Assembly: GCA_947500295.1 (NCBI GenBank)
Contig: CANMRM010000004.1
Location: forward strand, 311,663 to 375,662
Direction: 5' to 3'
DNA length: 64,000 nucleotides
Origin: an uncultured Kordiimonas sp.
GTDB taxonomy: Bacteria > Pseudomonadota > Alphaproteobacteria > Sphingomonadales > Kordiimonadaceae
Below the pieces are notes generated by a model. That model had not been told where the DNA came from and did not search any database. It worked only from the letters and a program-made list of their open reading frames with translations. This document shows, one piece after another, positions 41,913 through 51,291 of the stretch. The position numbers and the translations under genes are program-made. The stretch's first letter is position 1. Each line of letters starts with the position of its first letter.

Positions 41913-43358
41913 ATGTCGACTAAATATATTCTGGCGGCAGGCAGCCTCGTTTTCGCAGCGCTGCCTGCCTGGGCAGGCCCGGCTGAAGACGCCTTGATTG
42001 ATAAGGTAGTCCAGGCCTATGGCGGTGAGGCGGTTTCATCTGCTCGTTCACTAATCATACGAAATCACAACAAGATAATACCGTTTGGCCAAAGCGCGGG
42101 CCCGGATGTTCTGGATATCAGCGACGGGCGCACTGAGCTCGTGATAGATCTTGAAAACCGCCGGAAAAGCTTCTCGAGCTGGAACAAAAACCGGGCGGGC
42201 ACATTTTTGACCCAGACAGTGTTTGCTGATGATGCGGCCTATACGCTGGATCATGTGAACAAGACCCGTGCCGCTAACCAAAATGCTGTTTTCGATGCCA
42301 TTGGCGGAGGCACGGTCAGAAGCGTGGACCTCACGCTCGTCTACGTGCTTCTGGATAATCGGGATCAGGCACAAGCGGCTGGATCCAGTGTGATCAAAGG
42401 CACCCCCCACAGTGCACTGACCTTCCCTATGGAAGGAAGCCCGGACCTGACAATCCACATCAACGACCAGACCGGATTGATAACGCGAATGACGCGGGAA
42501 AATGCTCAGTTTGGTACGCTCAGCTACAATTTTTCTGATCACGTAAGCGACGGCGGCGTCATGTATGCCACACAGGCAAACTTCCAGATCGCCGGGCAGG
42601 CAAACACCTTGTCGGTATTCCGTGAAATAGCGGTCAATACAGCGACTGACGCAATGTTTCCTGACGGGGATGGCTACCGTGAGGCCGGTGCTCAAATTGA
42701 CCGGAGTGAAATGACAGTTCGTGATCTGGGGCAAGGCATCTTCTATGTTGGGCAAAACATCGGTTTTTCCATTTTTGTTGATGCCGGAGACCATTATGTG
42801 GCGTCCGGCGGATACGCAGCTCTTACCCAGCGCTTTGAAGCCCTGCAGGAGCACACGGGCACGGAAAAACCCCTGCGTTATCAGATCGTTACACATCATC
42901 ATTCAGATCATGTTGGTGGTATGGGCGAAGCAGTAGCCTTGAACGCCAGTTTGATAACCGTTGCTGAGCATGTCGCGCCGATACAGGCCTCACTGGAAAG
43001 CCCGTTGGCGGATGATCGCTTTATGCTCGTTGATGGCCGCGCCACTCTGGCAGGCGGCAAAATTGAAGTCTTCGATATCGGGACAGCCCATTCCAACCAT
43101 TATCTGCTGGTTTATTTGCCCGAATTGAACCTGGTATTTAGCGCAGACCATTTCAGTACGGCGCTTGAGGAAGGCTTGCCTCCTGCCAACAAAAACATGA
43201 CAACTTTCCGCACAGCGGTTGAAGCGCTCAATCTGGACATTGACGGTTTCCTCGGGGCGCATGGTCCGCGCATGCTTACTATGTCTGATTTGCGGCGCGC
43301 TACGGACGGCTACCGGGAAGTGGTCTGCCCAAACAACGCCGCGATCTGCTCGAACTAG
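41913..43358 (+). CDS. Secreted metallo-beta-lactamase-fold hydrolase, copy 2
   Basis: A 481-residue paralogue of the preceding gene, with a signal peptide (about 1-21, ending AWA), the same N-terminal domain (DKVVQAYGGEAVSSARSLII) and an MBL domain with HHHSDH at residues 328-333 plus AHSNH, SADHFS and GAHGPR. All expected metal ligands are present. The start is ATG 41913 after GGAAGGGGA. A 252-bp gap with AT-rich sequence separates it from copy 1, so it may have its own promoter. The divergence between the copies suggests an old duplication. Confidence 0.85.
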   Translation: MSTKYILAAGSLVFAALPAWAGPAEDALIDKVVQAYGGEAVSSARSLIIRNHNKIIPFGQSAGPDVLDISDGRTELVIDLENRRKSFSSWNKNRAGTFLTQTVFADDAAYTLDHVNKTRAANQNAVFDAIGGGTVRSVDLTLVYVLLDNRDQAQAAGSSVIKGTPHSALTFPMEGSPDLTIHINDQTGLITRMTRENAQFGTLSYNFSDHVSDGGVMYATQANFQIAGQANTLSVFREIAVNTATDAMFPDGDGYREAGAQIDRSEMTVRDLGQGIFYVGQNIGFSIFVDAGDHYVASGGYAALTQRFEALQEHTGTEKPLRYQIVTHHHSDHVGGMGEAVALNASLITVAEHVAPIQASLESPLADDRFMLVDGRATLAGGKIEVFDIGTAHSNHYLLVYLPELNLVFSADHFSTALEEGLPPANKNMTTFRTAVEALNLDIDGFLGAHGPRMLTMSDLRRATDGYREVVCPNNAAICSN

Positions 43359-43918
43359 CGGCACCAGACCATATGTGATGGGGGTGCGCCCCGATCACAA
43401 ACTCTGCTATTGGTGGGAGAGAATGGGCCGTTCTGTTGCTAGGTGGCCCAAGCCCCACCTGAAGGCGTCAACCCTCAGGAATTGAGATAAATGTAGTTTA
43501 CAGTGACAGCTTACGCTGCAACTGCCAACTCGACAGGATTGTCGTTAGCATTTATTTTAAGGTGGCCCATCACGGCGGTGCCATCCCGGGCGAAAGACAA
43601 ACAACTTTCGATACACGTCGATCCTGGTTCGCCCCCATCAGCAAGGATCAGACCTTTGTCTGACCTTTTGTCTGGTCCTTCCTGGTGGAGGCGCCGGGCA
43701 CTGCCCCCGGGTCCGCAATACGTACTCACTGCGTCGTTTATCGCCATAGCTGGCAAGCCAGCCCCTTCTATATAGGGTGTGTTCAGGCAAAATAGAAGTC
43801 AGATTATTAACTTTCCCAATCGGATCACAGCCACCCCATAGATGAGGGTAGTACAGCTTACTCTTTGTTTTTCTTGATTTTTTGATGTTACTACCATTAC
43901 GCTGCCGTCGGGGACACC
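43359..43918. other. 560-bp gap with several inverted repeats
   Basis: No gene is supported here. Short frames on both strands lack ribosome-binding sites and family similarity. Several hairpins are visible: GGGG/CCCC at 43381-43392, AGGTGG with CCACCT near 43440-43460, AAGGATCAGAC (43643-43653) with GTCTGGTCCTT (43670-43680, one G-T pair), and GGTAGTA (43847-43853) with TACTACC (43889-43895) just before the BLUF gene. The region could hold a small RNA or only terminators and operators; I cannot decide. Confidence 0.4.
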
Positions 43919-44407
43919 TTGTTGAGTATACCAAAAAGAGAGCCGGCTTCCGTGCATCAGCTTGCCTACATCAGCGCTGCAGCGCCCTCGGTGGGAGAAA
44001 AAGAGCTCTCGCACATCCTGAAAAGTGCTCAAAAAAATAACACGTCAAATGCCATAACCGGTATTCTGATGTTTCATAACCAACAGTTCCTGCAGGTGCT
44101 TGAAGGTCCAAAAGATGCTGTTGAAGCCTGTTTCACGCGTATCAAGTCAGACGCGCGGCACAGGAGCATTATCAAGCTTTTTGACGAGCCCGCGGACGAG
44201 AGATGCTTTGCCGAGTGGAGCATGGCCGTGTTCGGTTTGGCGAACTGCGAGTCCAGCCTTAGGGAACAACTTTTAGACCTTTTCGAGCTACGCTCGCATC
44301 CACGATATGATGACCTGCAAAAAAACAAGGTCATCGGCGTATTTGTCGACACTTTCCTGGCGGATATGAACAGGTTCGGCGACCTGCTTGACCTTCCCAA
44401 AACCTGA
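43919..44407 (+). CDS. BLUF-domain blue-light photoreceptor
   Basis: A 162-residue protein in which a BLUF domain takes up about the first 105 residues. The flavin-site residues line up with AppA: Tyr in QLAYIS, Asn in NNTSNAITGIL, Gln in FLQVLEGP, and Trp/Met in FAEWSMAVF. FAD binding and blue-light sensing are expected. About 55 C-terminal residues form a short helical extension with no enzymatic output domain, so it must signal through a partner. TTG 43919 follows GGGGAC; GTG 43952, directly before the domain, is an alternative. Confidence 0.9.
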   Translation: MLSIPKREPASVHQLAYISAAAPSVGEKELSHILKSAQKNNTSNAITGILMFHNQQFLQVLEGPKDAVEACFTRIKSDARHRSIIKLFDEPADERCFAEWSMAVFGLANCESSLREQLLDLFELRSHPRYDDLQKNKVIGVFVDTFLADMNRFGDLLDLPKT

Positions 44408-44533
44408 GCCATTTTCCTGATGAAAGCGCTTGCCTGCATGTCCGGCGTCAGCAATAACATGTAGCGGCGGACAACTGTCCCGGGCTGCCTGGTTGCGGCT
44501 GTGGCAGCGACGGAATTTTCAACTGGGGGCTAT

Positions 44534-45328
44534 ATGGAACAGTATCTAGATTTGCTGAAGCGCGTAAGAGAACAGGGCACCTTCCGTGGTGATAGGACCG
44601 GCACTGGAACCTACAGCGTTTTTGGCCACCAGATGCGGTTTAACCTGCAAGACGGTTTTCCCGTTGTGACGACTAAAAAGGTGCATTTGCGGTCCATTAT
44701 TCACGAACTACTGTGGTTTGTGGCCGGCGATACAAACATCAAGTACCTGAAGGAAAATGGCGTTTCCATTTGGGACGAGTGGGCGGACGAAAATGGGGAC
44801 TTGGGCCCCGTTTACGGCCACCAATGGCGCAGCTGGCCCACCCCTGACGGCCGAACCGTTGACCAAATCAAAAATCTTGTTACCCAGATCAAGACCAACC
44901 CCAACAGTCGCCGCCATATTGTTTCAGCCTGGAATGTTTCTGAGGTAGACGATATGGCCTTGCCGCCTTGCCACTGTTTGTTCCAGTTCTATGTCGCTGA
45001 TGGCAAACTGTCCTGCCAGCTGTATCAGCGCAGCGCAGATGTGTTTCTGGGCGTACCTTTCAACATTGCCTCCTACGCGTTGTTGACCCATATGGTCGCG
45101 CAGGTGTGCGACCTTGATGTGGGTGACTTTGTGCACACGTTTGGTGACGCCCATTTGTATTCCAATCATATTGAGCAAGCCGATACCCAGTTGGCGCGGG
45201 ACCCGTTGCCGTTACCAAAGCTTGAACTCAATCCGGACGTTAGGAATATATTTGCATTTACCTACGATGATATCCGAATCGAAGGGTATGAATCGCATGC
45301 TCTGATAAAGGCGGCTGTCGCTGTCTGA
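44534..45328 (+). CDS. thyA: Thymidylate synthase
   Basis: A 264-residue enzyme, the same length as the E. coli protein, that makes dTMP from dUMP using methylene-tetrahydrofolate. The catalytic cysteine is Cys146 in [30 protein letters not shown] near the N-terminus and [10 protein letters not shown] and [24 protein letters not shown] are family blocks. ATG 44534 follows CTGGGGGC; the longer frame from 44501 is less likely. Dihydrofolate produced here is recycled by folA, located 2 kb downstream beyond a sensor kinase gene. Confidence 0.97.
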   Translation: MEQYLDLLKRVREQGTFRGDRTGTGTYSVFGHQMRFNLQDGFPVVTTKKVHLRSIIHELLWFVAGDTNIKYLKENGVSIWDEWADENGDLGPVYGHQWRSWPTPDGRTVDQIKNLVTQIKTNPNSRRHIVSAWNVSEVDDMALPPCHCLFQFYVADGKLSCQLYQRSADVFLGVPFNIASYALLTHMVAQVCDLDVGDFVHTFGDAHLYSNHIEQADTQLARDPLPLPKLELNPDVRNIFAFTYDDIRIEGYESHALIKAAVAV

Positions 45329-45388
45329 CGATCCCGACGCCCATAGGTGATACTGGCGCGGGGCCAATAGTATCGCGAAGGGGCACCC

Positions 45389-47284
45389 GTGTTCGGAGCA
45401 CGTGAGATTAATTACCGTCAGTTGTCGTTGCTCAGCCTCATCGTGTTCACGGGGCTGTTCCTGACCGGTTTTATCGTTAACGAGGTATATCGCACGGCTG
45501 TCAATGACGCTCGAAACGAGTTTCGCGATGCGTCTTCCCGGTTTTTGGCGCGGGTTTCGTCCGAGCTTACCAACCTAAACGCTTCTGTTACCCGTTTTGC
45601 GGATGTCTTTGCCCTTACCGGCGAACCGGATGGTGGTGCCCTCGCAGAATTGGTCGACAGCTATACGTCCATCAATCCTGCTTCCACAGTAACAACTCTT
45701 CTCGTTGTTGGCGCTGATACCCTGGAAGAGCGAAACAAAGTCCTCACACTGATCAGGGATATCAACCCCGGTCCTCTTGGGCCAATGGGAGCCCTGACTA
45801 ACCAAGACACCAATGAAGTCAGTTATTATCTTACATACTTTGGTGCTCGCGAAGCCGATGTATCAACAGATGGCGGTGCAGCGCTTCTTGGCTTCGATTT
45901 GGCTACAATAGACAGCTACAGGAGCCTGTTCAATCGCTCTCTGGCGGTCGGGCAAACAGATTTTGCGTTGATCAATGAGCGGCTCAGCCCTGCCGCAACC
46001 GAAACCGGCAAGCTTGTGATTGCAAGCCCCTTCCGGGCGGACATTGGCGCAGCATTTCTGGTGGAAGTTATCCATCTGGATGTCCTTGTCGACACTTTTG
46101 GGTCCCAGTTTCGATATGTGGGTGACGTTTTGTTTTCGACTGCCGAAGCTTCCCAGACCGCCGCTCTTTCCGGGCAGCCGGTTATTGTATCTGTTGGATC
46201 GTCGCCAGACCCGGATATTGTGCCCTCTGCGGGCGCCTGGACGTCCAGCATTTCTTTGAACGTTGGCCTTGGCGGACTGGAGGTCACCGTTGTGGCGAGC
46301 GCTGAAGCCTACGACGTCAATTATCAGAATGTCGTGCGGGCAGCCCTGATTGGTCTCTTGATCACCGGTGTACTGGCTTTCCTCGCCTACGATCAGATTC
46401 GGCGCGCGAACCGGGTCGTTGAGATTGTCAATCGTCGCACCAGAGCACTAAAGGAAGCGCACTCCGAGCTCGAAAACCACTATAAACTGCTTCAAAACCT
46501 TAATAGTGATGTCGAAGACGCTCGCAAGGCCGCAGAAGCCGCCAACCTGGCGAAGTCAGAGTTTCTCGCCACCATGAGCCATGAACTACGCACACCGCTT
46601 AATGCGATACTAGGCTTTTCCGAGATTCTCGAGACAGAAACACTGGGCCCGATCGGCGACAAACGGTATGTCGATTACGCGCGCGATATCAATAGCTCCG
46701 GCAACCATCTGCTCAGCATTATCAACGACATCCTGGACTTGGCAAAACTGGAGGCCGGCCGCGTAAAAATTGAGAAAAAGCCCTTTGAACCCAGACACCT
46801 GGTCGAAAGGGTGATTGGATTGCTCGGTCATCAGGCAGAAGAAAAGGATCTGGAACTGACATTTGATGTAACGGATGACATGCCGCAATTCATTCAGGGT
46901 GATGAGTTGCGCCTGCGACAGGTCCTGATCAATCTGGCGTCCAATGCCATTAAATTCACGTCCAGTGGGTCCGTCAGTATTCGTATGCATCCCAAACCGT
47001 TTAAGAACGGCGCCGCTGCATGGGTGTTGGAAGTTCAGGACACGGGGATTGGTATTCCTGAAGACAAGCAGTCCATTTTGTTCGATCGGTTCACTCAGGT
47101 CGACACAACCCACGCAAGGCGACATGGTGGTGTAGGGCTCGGACTGGCAATTTGCCGGGAACTGGTGGACCGGATGGACGGTATGATCAGTGTTCGCAGT
47201 ATCCAAGGTGTCGGAACAACGATCCGGGTTCAACTACCGCTTGACGTTTCAGAGGGCGATGATGATGATGGCGCGCTTATTTAA
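45389..47284 (+). CDS. Membrane sensor histidine kinase
   Basis: A 631-residue kinase. Membrane helix 1 is at about 11-30, a periplasmic region of about 285 residues with a CHASE-like look follows, and helix 2 is at about 317-335. A coiled linker leads to the H-box (FLATMSHELRTPLNAILGF, His398), the N-box QVLINLASNAIKFT and G-boxes DTGIGIPEDKQ and GVGLGLAICRELV. GTG 45389 is preceded by GAAGGGG. No response regulator gene is adjacent, so the partner is elsewhere. It lies between thyA and folA, which may be coincidental. Confidence 0.9.
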   Translation: MFGAREINYRQLSLLSLIVFTGLFLTGFIVNEVYRTAVNDARNEFRDASSRFLARVSSELTNLNASVTRFADVFALTGEPDGGALAELVDSYTSINPASTVTTLLVVGADTLEERNKVLTLIRDINPGPLGPMGALTNQDTNEVSYYLTYFGAREADVSTDGGAALLGFDLATIDSYRSLFNRSLAVGQTDFALINERLSPAATETGKLVIASPFRADIGAAFLVEVIHLDVLVDTFGSQFRYVGDVLFSTAEASQTAALSGQPVIVSVGSSPDPDIVPSAGAWTSSISLNVGLGGLEVTVVASAEAYDVNYQNVVRAALIGLLITGVLAFLAYDQIRRANRVVEIVNRRTRALKEAHSELENHYKLLQNLNSDVEDARKAAEAANLAKSEFLATMSHELRTPLNAILGFSEILETETLGPIGDKRYVDYARDINSSGNHLLSIINDILDLAKLEAGRVKIEKKPFEPRHLVERVIGLLGHQAEEKDLELTFDVTDDMPQFIQGDELRLRQVLINLASNAIKFTSSGSVSIRMHPKPFKNGAAAWVLEVQDTGIGIPEDKQSILFDRFTQVDTTHARRHGGVGLGLAICRELVDRMDGMISVRSIQGVGTTIRVQLPLDVSEGDDDDGALI

Positions 47285-47317
47285 GCGCTCCATTAGGCTT
47301 ATGCATCGGACCCTTCT

Positions 47318-47803
47318 ATGACCGTTTCCATGATAGTTGCAATGGCATCAGGCAATGTTATCGGCATCGAAAACAAATTGCCCTGGCATCTTTCTGCGGA
47401 CCTTAAATATTTTAAGTCCGTGACGATGGGCAAACCCATCATCATGGGCCGAAAGACGTTCGAATCGATTGGCCGTCCGCTCCCGGGAAGGCGCAACCTT
47501 GTGATTACGAGGGATACCGCTTGGTCAGCAGACGGTGTGGACGTGTTCCATACGCCGGAAGCAGCGCTTGCAGCGGTGTCCGGAGTTGACGAAGCCATGG
47601 TGATTGGCGGGGCCGAGATTTATGCACTTCTGCTGCCATTCACTCACAAGCTCTATGTTACAGAGGTGGCGCTGGACGTAAAAGGGGACGCGCATTTTCC
47701 TGTGATCGAGGTCGGCGACTGGAGGGAAACCAGTCGCGACAGTTTTGATGCAGAAGACACGCAGCCGGCATATTCCTTTGTTACCTACGAGCGCTGCGCT
47801 TAG
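47318..47803 (+). CDS. folA: Dihydrofolate reductase
   Basis: A 161-residue enzyme that reduces dihydrofolate to tetrahydrofolate with NADPH. Family motifs are IVAMASGNVIGIENKLPWHLSADLKYFK, GKPIIMGRKTFESIGRPLPGRRNLVITR and VIGGAEIYALLLPFTHKLYVTEV. The catalytic acidic residue is the Asp of LSADLKYF. It works with ThyA in the thymidylate cycle. Its stop overlaps the convergent apbC stop by 4 bp. Confidence 0.97.
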   Translation: MTVSMIVAMASGNVIGIENKLPWHLSADLKYFKSVTMGKPIIMGRKTFESIGRPLPGRRNLVITRDTAWSADGVDVFHTPEAALAAVSGVDEAMVIGGAEIYALLLPFTHKLYVTEVALDVKGDAHFPVIEVGDWRETSRDSFDAEDTQPAYSFVTYERCA

Positions 47804-48891
47804 CTGACGTGCATTGCTACTTTCTCTGCAATGGCCTCGTAAGCGGCTTTCGCCGGGCTCTCGCCTTCCTGCGCCATGACAGGTGTGCCACTGTCGGCAC
47901 TCAGGCGCACATCCATTTCCAGTGGAATGCCGCCAAGGAAGGGGCAACCAAGCCGGTTGGCAGTTTCTTCCGCGCCGCCATGCCCAAATATGTGGCTTTC
48001 GCCGCCGCAATGCGGGCAAAGAAAGCTGGTCATGTTTTCGATGATGCCCAGAATAGGAACATTGACCTTCTCGAACATCGCCAGACCTTTGCGGGCATCA
48101 ATGAGTGCCAGGTCCTGAGGTGTCGAAACAATCACGGCCCCGGTTAGCGGTGCCTGCTGCACCATGGTCAGCTGCACATCTCCTGTGCCGGGCGGCATGT
48201 CGACTATCAAAACATCAAGTGGCCCCCATGCCACGTCGCGCAGCAACTGCTGGGTTGCCCCCATTACACGAGGACCACGCCAAACAACAGGCTGATCAAC
48301 TTCTATCAAAAAGCCGATCGACATGAGTTTCAGGCCGTGCGCGATCAGCGGCTGAATAATTTTGTTTTTGGTCTCCGGTTTTGCGTCCAGTCCGGTCAGC
48401 ATGGGAAGGGACGGACCAAAAATGTCAGCGTCCATGATGCCGACGCTAAAGCCGCGGTCCCTGAGGGCGATCGCAAGGTTGACCGAGGTTGTGGATTTTC
48501 CGACACCGCCCTTTCCGCTGGCCACGGCAATAATATGTCGTACGCCCGGGATTTCGGTGGGGGTGGGGGGCGCCTTGGGAGCCGGCGAGAGGGTTGGTGC
48601 CGGTTTCACCTGTCTAGGACTGCCGGTTGCCGGGGCTTTTTTGGGAGTGGACGTAACAACAACGTTTGCCGAAGTTACGCCAGACAACTTCTGAATTGCG
48701 CTTTCAATATCCGAGCGTAGCGCCGCAGCATTTTGTGGCAGGTTCGTACCAAAATCCAGAACGATGCCCACCTGATCACCATCCACAATGACGGCACTGA
48801 CGATTTTGGCGGTGACAATGTTCTCATCGCTGCCGTCTACAGAGAAGGATTCCAGCGCTTTTTCGACATTTTTTTTCAGGTTTTCGTTCAT
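47800..48891 (-). CDS. apbC: Iron-sulfur cluster carrier ATPase ApbC/Mrp
   Basis: A 363-residue P-loop protein. The deviant Walker A is IAVASGKGGVGKSTTSVNLA, the switch regions are GIMDADIFGPSLPMLTG and VDMPPGTGDVQLTMVQ, and the cluster cysteines are in NMTSFLCPHCGGESHIFG (CxxC). The N-terminal about 90 residues are a DUF59-like domain followed by a proline-rich linker. It assembles or transfers 4Fe-4S clusters, which fits a genome with class I fumarase and Rieske proteins. It is divergent from hflK. Confidence 0.93.
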   Translation of the reverse strand: MNENLKKNVEKALESFSVDGSDENIVTAKIVSAVIVDGDQVGIVLDFGTNLPQNAAALRSDIESAIQKLSGVTSANVVVTSTPKKAPATGSPRQVKPAPTLSPAPKAPPTPTEIPGVRHIIAVASGKGGVGKSTTSVNLAIALRDRGFSVGIMDADIFGPSLPMLTGLDAKPETKNKIIQPLIAHGLKLMSIGFLIEVDQPVVWRGPRVMGATQQLLRDVAWGPLDVLIVDMPPGTGDVQLTMVQQAPLTGAVIVSTPQDLALIDARKGLAMFEKVNVPILGIIENMTSFLCPHCGGESHIFGHGGAEETANRLGCPFLGGIPLEMDVRLSADSGTPVMAQEGESPAKAAYEAIAEKVAMHVS

Positions 48892-49056
48892 AAATTGCTC
48901 GTCACATTCTCTTTTCAGCGCAAAACACGTGGATTTTGGCCCAACATCATTGCAGGTCCGGTGTCGCTACCATATATAGCTAATCAACATAGTTCGGCTT
49001 TCTATATAGAGAGCCTGTACAATTTGTCACGTCCGTGACGCCCGAAGGAGTAAAGT

Positions 49057-50130
49057 ATGCCCTGGCAAAATAATGGTGACGGCGAGCGCCCCAATCCGTG
49101 GGGGAACGGCCAGCGCGGCGGCGGTGGCCGCGGCGGCGGCAACGAACCCAACATCGACGAGGTTATCCGCAAAGGTCAGGAAAAACTGAGAGGCGCGCTG
49201 CCAGGTGGCAAGGGCGGTGTATTTCTGATTTTGCTCGCGGCATTGGTTATCTGGATGCTCAGCGGTTTTTATCGTGTCGAGCCCAACGAGCAGGGCGTCG
49301 TGTTACGGTTTGGTGAGCGTACAATCCTGTCTGACCCCGGTTTGCACTGGCATTTGCCATATCCCGTTGAAACTGTTGAAGTTCGCGGCGTTACCGACGA
49401 AAAAACCACGTCGATCGGTATCACCGGCAGCAGCTCGCGCCGTTCAGGCGGGCTGGGTGAAAGCCTGATGCTGACGCAGGACGAAAACATCGTTGATGTG
49501 CGTTTCAATGTGGTCTGGCAGATCAAAGACCTCGGCAATTACCTGTTCAAATTACGTGACCCGGAAGGCACCATCAAAGCCGTTTCGGAGAGTGTCATGC
49601 GTGAAATTGTCGGTCAAAACCAGATTGTGCCGATCATCACCACAGCCCGCGAACAAATCCAGCAGCAGGCTCTGGAGCAAATCATCGAGACACTTGACAG
49701 CTACGAAAGTGGTGTGCGTGTCCTGCGTGTTCAGATTATTGAATCTGAAGCGCCAGAGGCGGTCAAGGATGCCTTTCTGGACGTACAACGAGCTGAAGCT
49801 GACCAGCAGCGCTCTCGCAATGAAGCAACCCGCTACGCCAACGAGGTTATACCGCGTGCTCAGGGTGAAGCCGAACGCATGCTTCAGCAGGCCGAAGCAT
49901 ACAGGGCGCAGACGGTTGCCCGCGCCGAAGGTGAGGCTGCTCGCTTCACGTCAGTTTACAACGAGTATATCGCTGCAAAAGATGTGACCAGAAAACGAAT
50001 GTATCTGGAAACGATGGAGCACATTCTCTCGGGAATGGACAAGATCATTCTTGATGGTGATGCAGGCTCGGGCGTCGTGCCATACCTGCCGCTGACTGAA
50101 CTGAATAAATCCAAAAGCGATGGAGAATAA
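49057..50130 (+). CDS. hflK: HflK, membrane protease regulator subunit
   Basis: A 357-residue SPFH-domain membrane protein. A Gly-Arg-rich cytoplasmic N-terminus (NPWGNGQRGGGGRGGGN) precedes one membrane helix (GVFLILLAALVIWMLSGFY) and the SPFH/band-7 domain (EQGVVLRFGERTILSDPGLHWHLPYPVETVEV). With HflC it forms a large complex that regulates the FtsH protease. AGGAG precedes ATG 49057. hflC follows after 3 bp. Confidence 0.96.
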   Translation: MPWQNNGDGERPNPWGNGQRGGGGRGGGNEPNIDEVIRKGQEKLRGALPGGKGGVFLILLAALVIWMLSGFYRVEPNEQGVVLRFGERTILSDPGLHWHLPYPVETVEVRGVTDEKTTSIGITGSSSRRSGGLGESLMLTQDENIVDVRFNVVWQIKDLGNYLFKLRDPEGTIKAVSESVMREIVGQNQIVPIITTAREQIQQQALEQIIETLDSYESGVRVLRVQIIESEAPEAVKDAFLDVQRAEADQQRSRNEATRYANEVIPRAQGEAERMLQQAEAYRAQTVARAEGEAARFTSVYNEYIAAKDVTRKRMYLETMEHILSGMDKIILDGDAGSGVVPYLPLTELNKSKSDGE

Positions 50131-50133
50131 GTC

Positions 50134-51009
50134 ATGAACGTCAAATCCATTGCAGCAATAGTCACTCTTGCTTTGATCGCCTTTGTTGCGGCCAGCAGCC
50201 TCTATGTCGTCAATGAACGCGAACAGGCCATCGTGGTCCAGTTTGGTGAGCCAAAAGACACTGTTCCGGATCCCGGACTGCACTTTAAAAAGCCTTTTAT
50301 CGAGCAGGTAATTTTTATCGACAAGCGCATCCTGAGCCTCGATATTCGGCCCCAGGAAGTGCTGGCAAGCGATCAGCGTCGTATCCTTGTTGATAGTTTT
50401 GCCCGGTATAAAGTGGTTGATCCTTTGAAACGCTATCAGGCCGCAGCTACCGACCGGATCGCAAGCGACCTCCTTGAGGGTATCATGGTCTCCACCGTGC
50501 GCGACGTGCTGGCAAGCCAGCCCATGCAGAGCATAGTATCGGGTCAGCGTGCGGAACTGATGGCGCAAATCAGTTCTCTAACCAACCAGCGGGCTGCTTC
50601 GATTGGCCTTGAAGTTGTTGACGTGCGCTTGAAACGTGTTGATTTGCCGATCGAGAACAGCCAGGCGATTTTCCGTCGCATGGAAACCGAGCGTCAGCAG
50701 GAAGCTGCTGAAAAGCGCGCTGAAGGTGAGCGTGACAAGGTCAAGATTACTTCAGACGCAGACAGGCAGGTTGCCGTTCTCGTTGCAAATGCCGAACGTC
50801 AATCGCAGATCATTCGGGGTGAAGCAGACGGCCGCGCGGTCAAAATCTTTGCCGAAGCATTTGGCAAGGACGAAGAGTTTTTTGAATTCTACCGTACCAT
50901 GCAGGCCTATCGTGCAGCGCTTGGTAAGGATGACACACGGCTTATTCTTTCACCGGATAGTGAATTCTTTAAGCTGTTTGTGAATTCCCAGGGCGGTCAA
51001 AATAACTAA
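50134..51009 (+). CDS. hflC: HflC, membrane protease regulator subunit
   Basis: A 291-residue SPFH protein with an N-terminal anchor (AAIVTLALIAFVAASSLYVV) and the sequence EREQAIVVQFGEPKDTVPDPGLHFKKPFIEQVIFIDKRILSLDIRP of the band-7 domain. The helical region (ETERQQEAAEKRAEGERDKVKITSDADRQV) is typical of HflC. It pairs with HflK and FtsH in the membrane. It is tightly spaced after hflK and before the DUF2065 gene. Confidence 0.96.
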   Translation: MNVKSIAAIVTLALIAFVAASSLYVVNEREQAIVVQFGEPKDTVPDPGLHFKKPFIEQVIFIDKRILSLDIRPQEVLASDQRRILVDSFARYKVVDPLKRYQAAATDRIASDLLEGIMVSTVRDVLASQPMQSIVSGQRAELMAQISSLTNQRAASIGLEVVDVRLKRVDLPIENSQAIFRRMETERQQEAAEKRAEGERDKVKITSDADRQVAVLVANAERQSQIIRGEADGRAVKIFAEAFGKDEEFFEFYRTMQAYRAALGKDDTRLILSPDSEFFKLFVNSQGGQNN

Positions 51010-51036
51010 CTATAGTTGACCAAAGAGGGGCTTGTT

Positions 51037-51231
51037 TTGGACTGGTCGCTTCTGGTTGTAGGGCTGGGCCTCGCTCTCTTTTTGGAGGGCGCGGCCTACG
51101 CGCTTTTACCGGAAAGGATGAAATCGCTGCTTATCGCAATGCTCGAACAACCCGCCGCAAAGCTGCGGGGCGTGGGCTTGACCATGGCGATGATTGGTGT
51201 AGCCATTGTATGGCTCGTACAAGGCGTGTGA
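51037..51231 (+). CDS. DUF2065 small membrane protein
   Basis: A 64-residue protein with two short membrane helices (SLLVVGLGLALFLEGAAYALL and GVGLTMAMIGVAIVWLVQG) joined by the ERMKSLLIAMLEQPAAKLR loop, the DUF2065 form. TTG 51037 is preferred because AGAGGGG at 51024-51030 gives ideal spacing and the residues match the family N-terminus; the TTG at 51016 has none. It lies between hflC and the DegP-like gene, its usual place. Confidence 0.85.
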   Translation: MDWSLLVVGLGLALFLEGAAYALLPERMKSLLIAMLEQPAAKLRGVGLTMAMIGVAIVWLVQGV

Positions 51232-51291
51232 TCGGATTTCGCCTCGCGACAGTAGAAAATGAGTAACGAGTTAACAAAAAGGAGAGGTGCA

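Noticed and set aside
43503-43775. 90-codon ORF on the plus strand and an 81-codon ORF on the minus strand
   Set aside because: No ribosome-binding site and no family resemblance on either strand, and both overlap hairpins; treated as a gene-free region.
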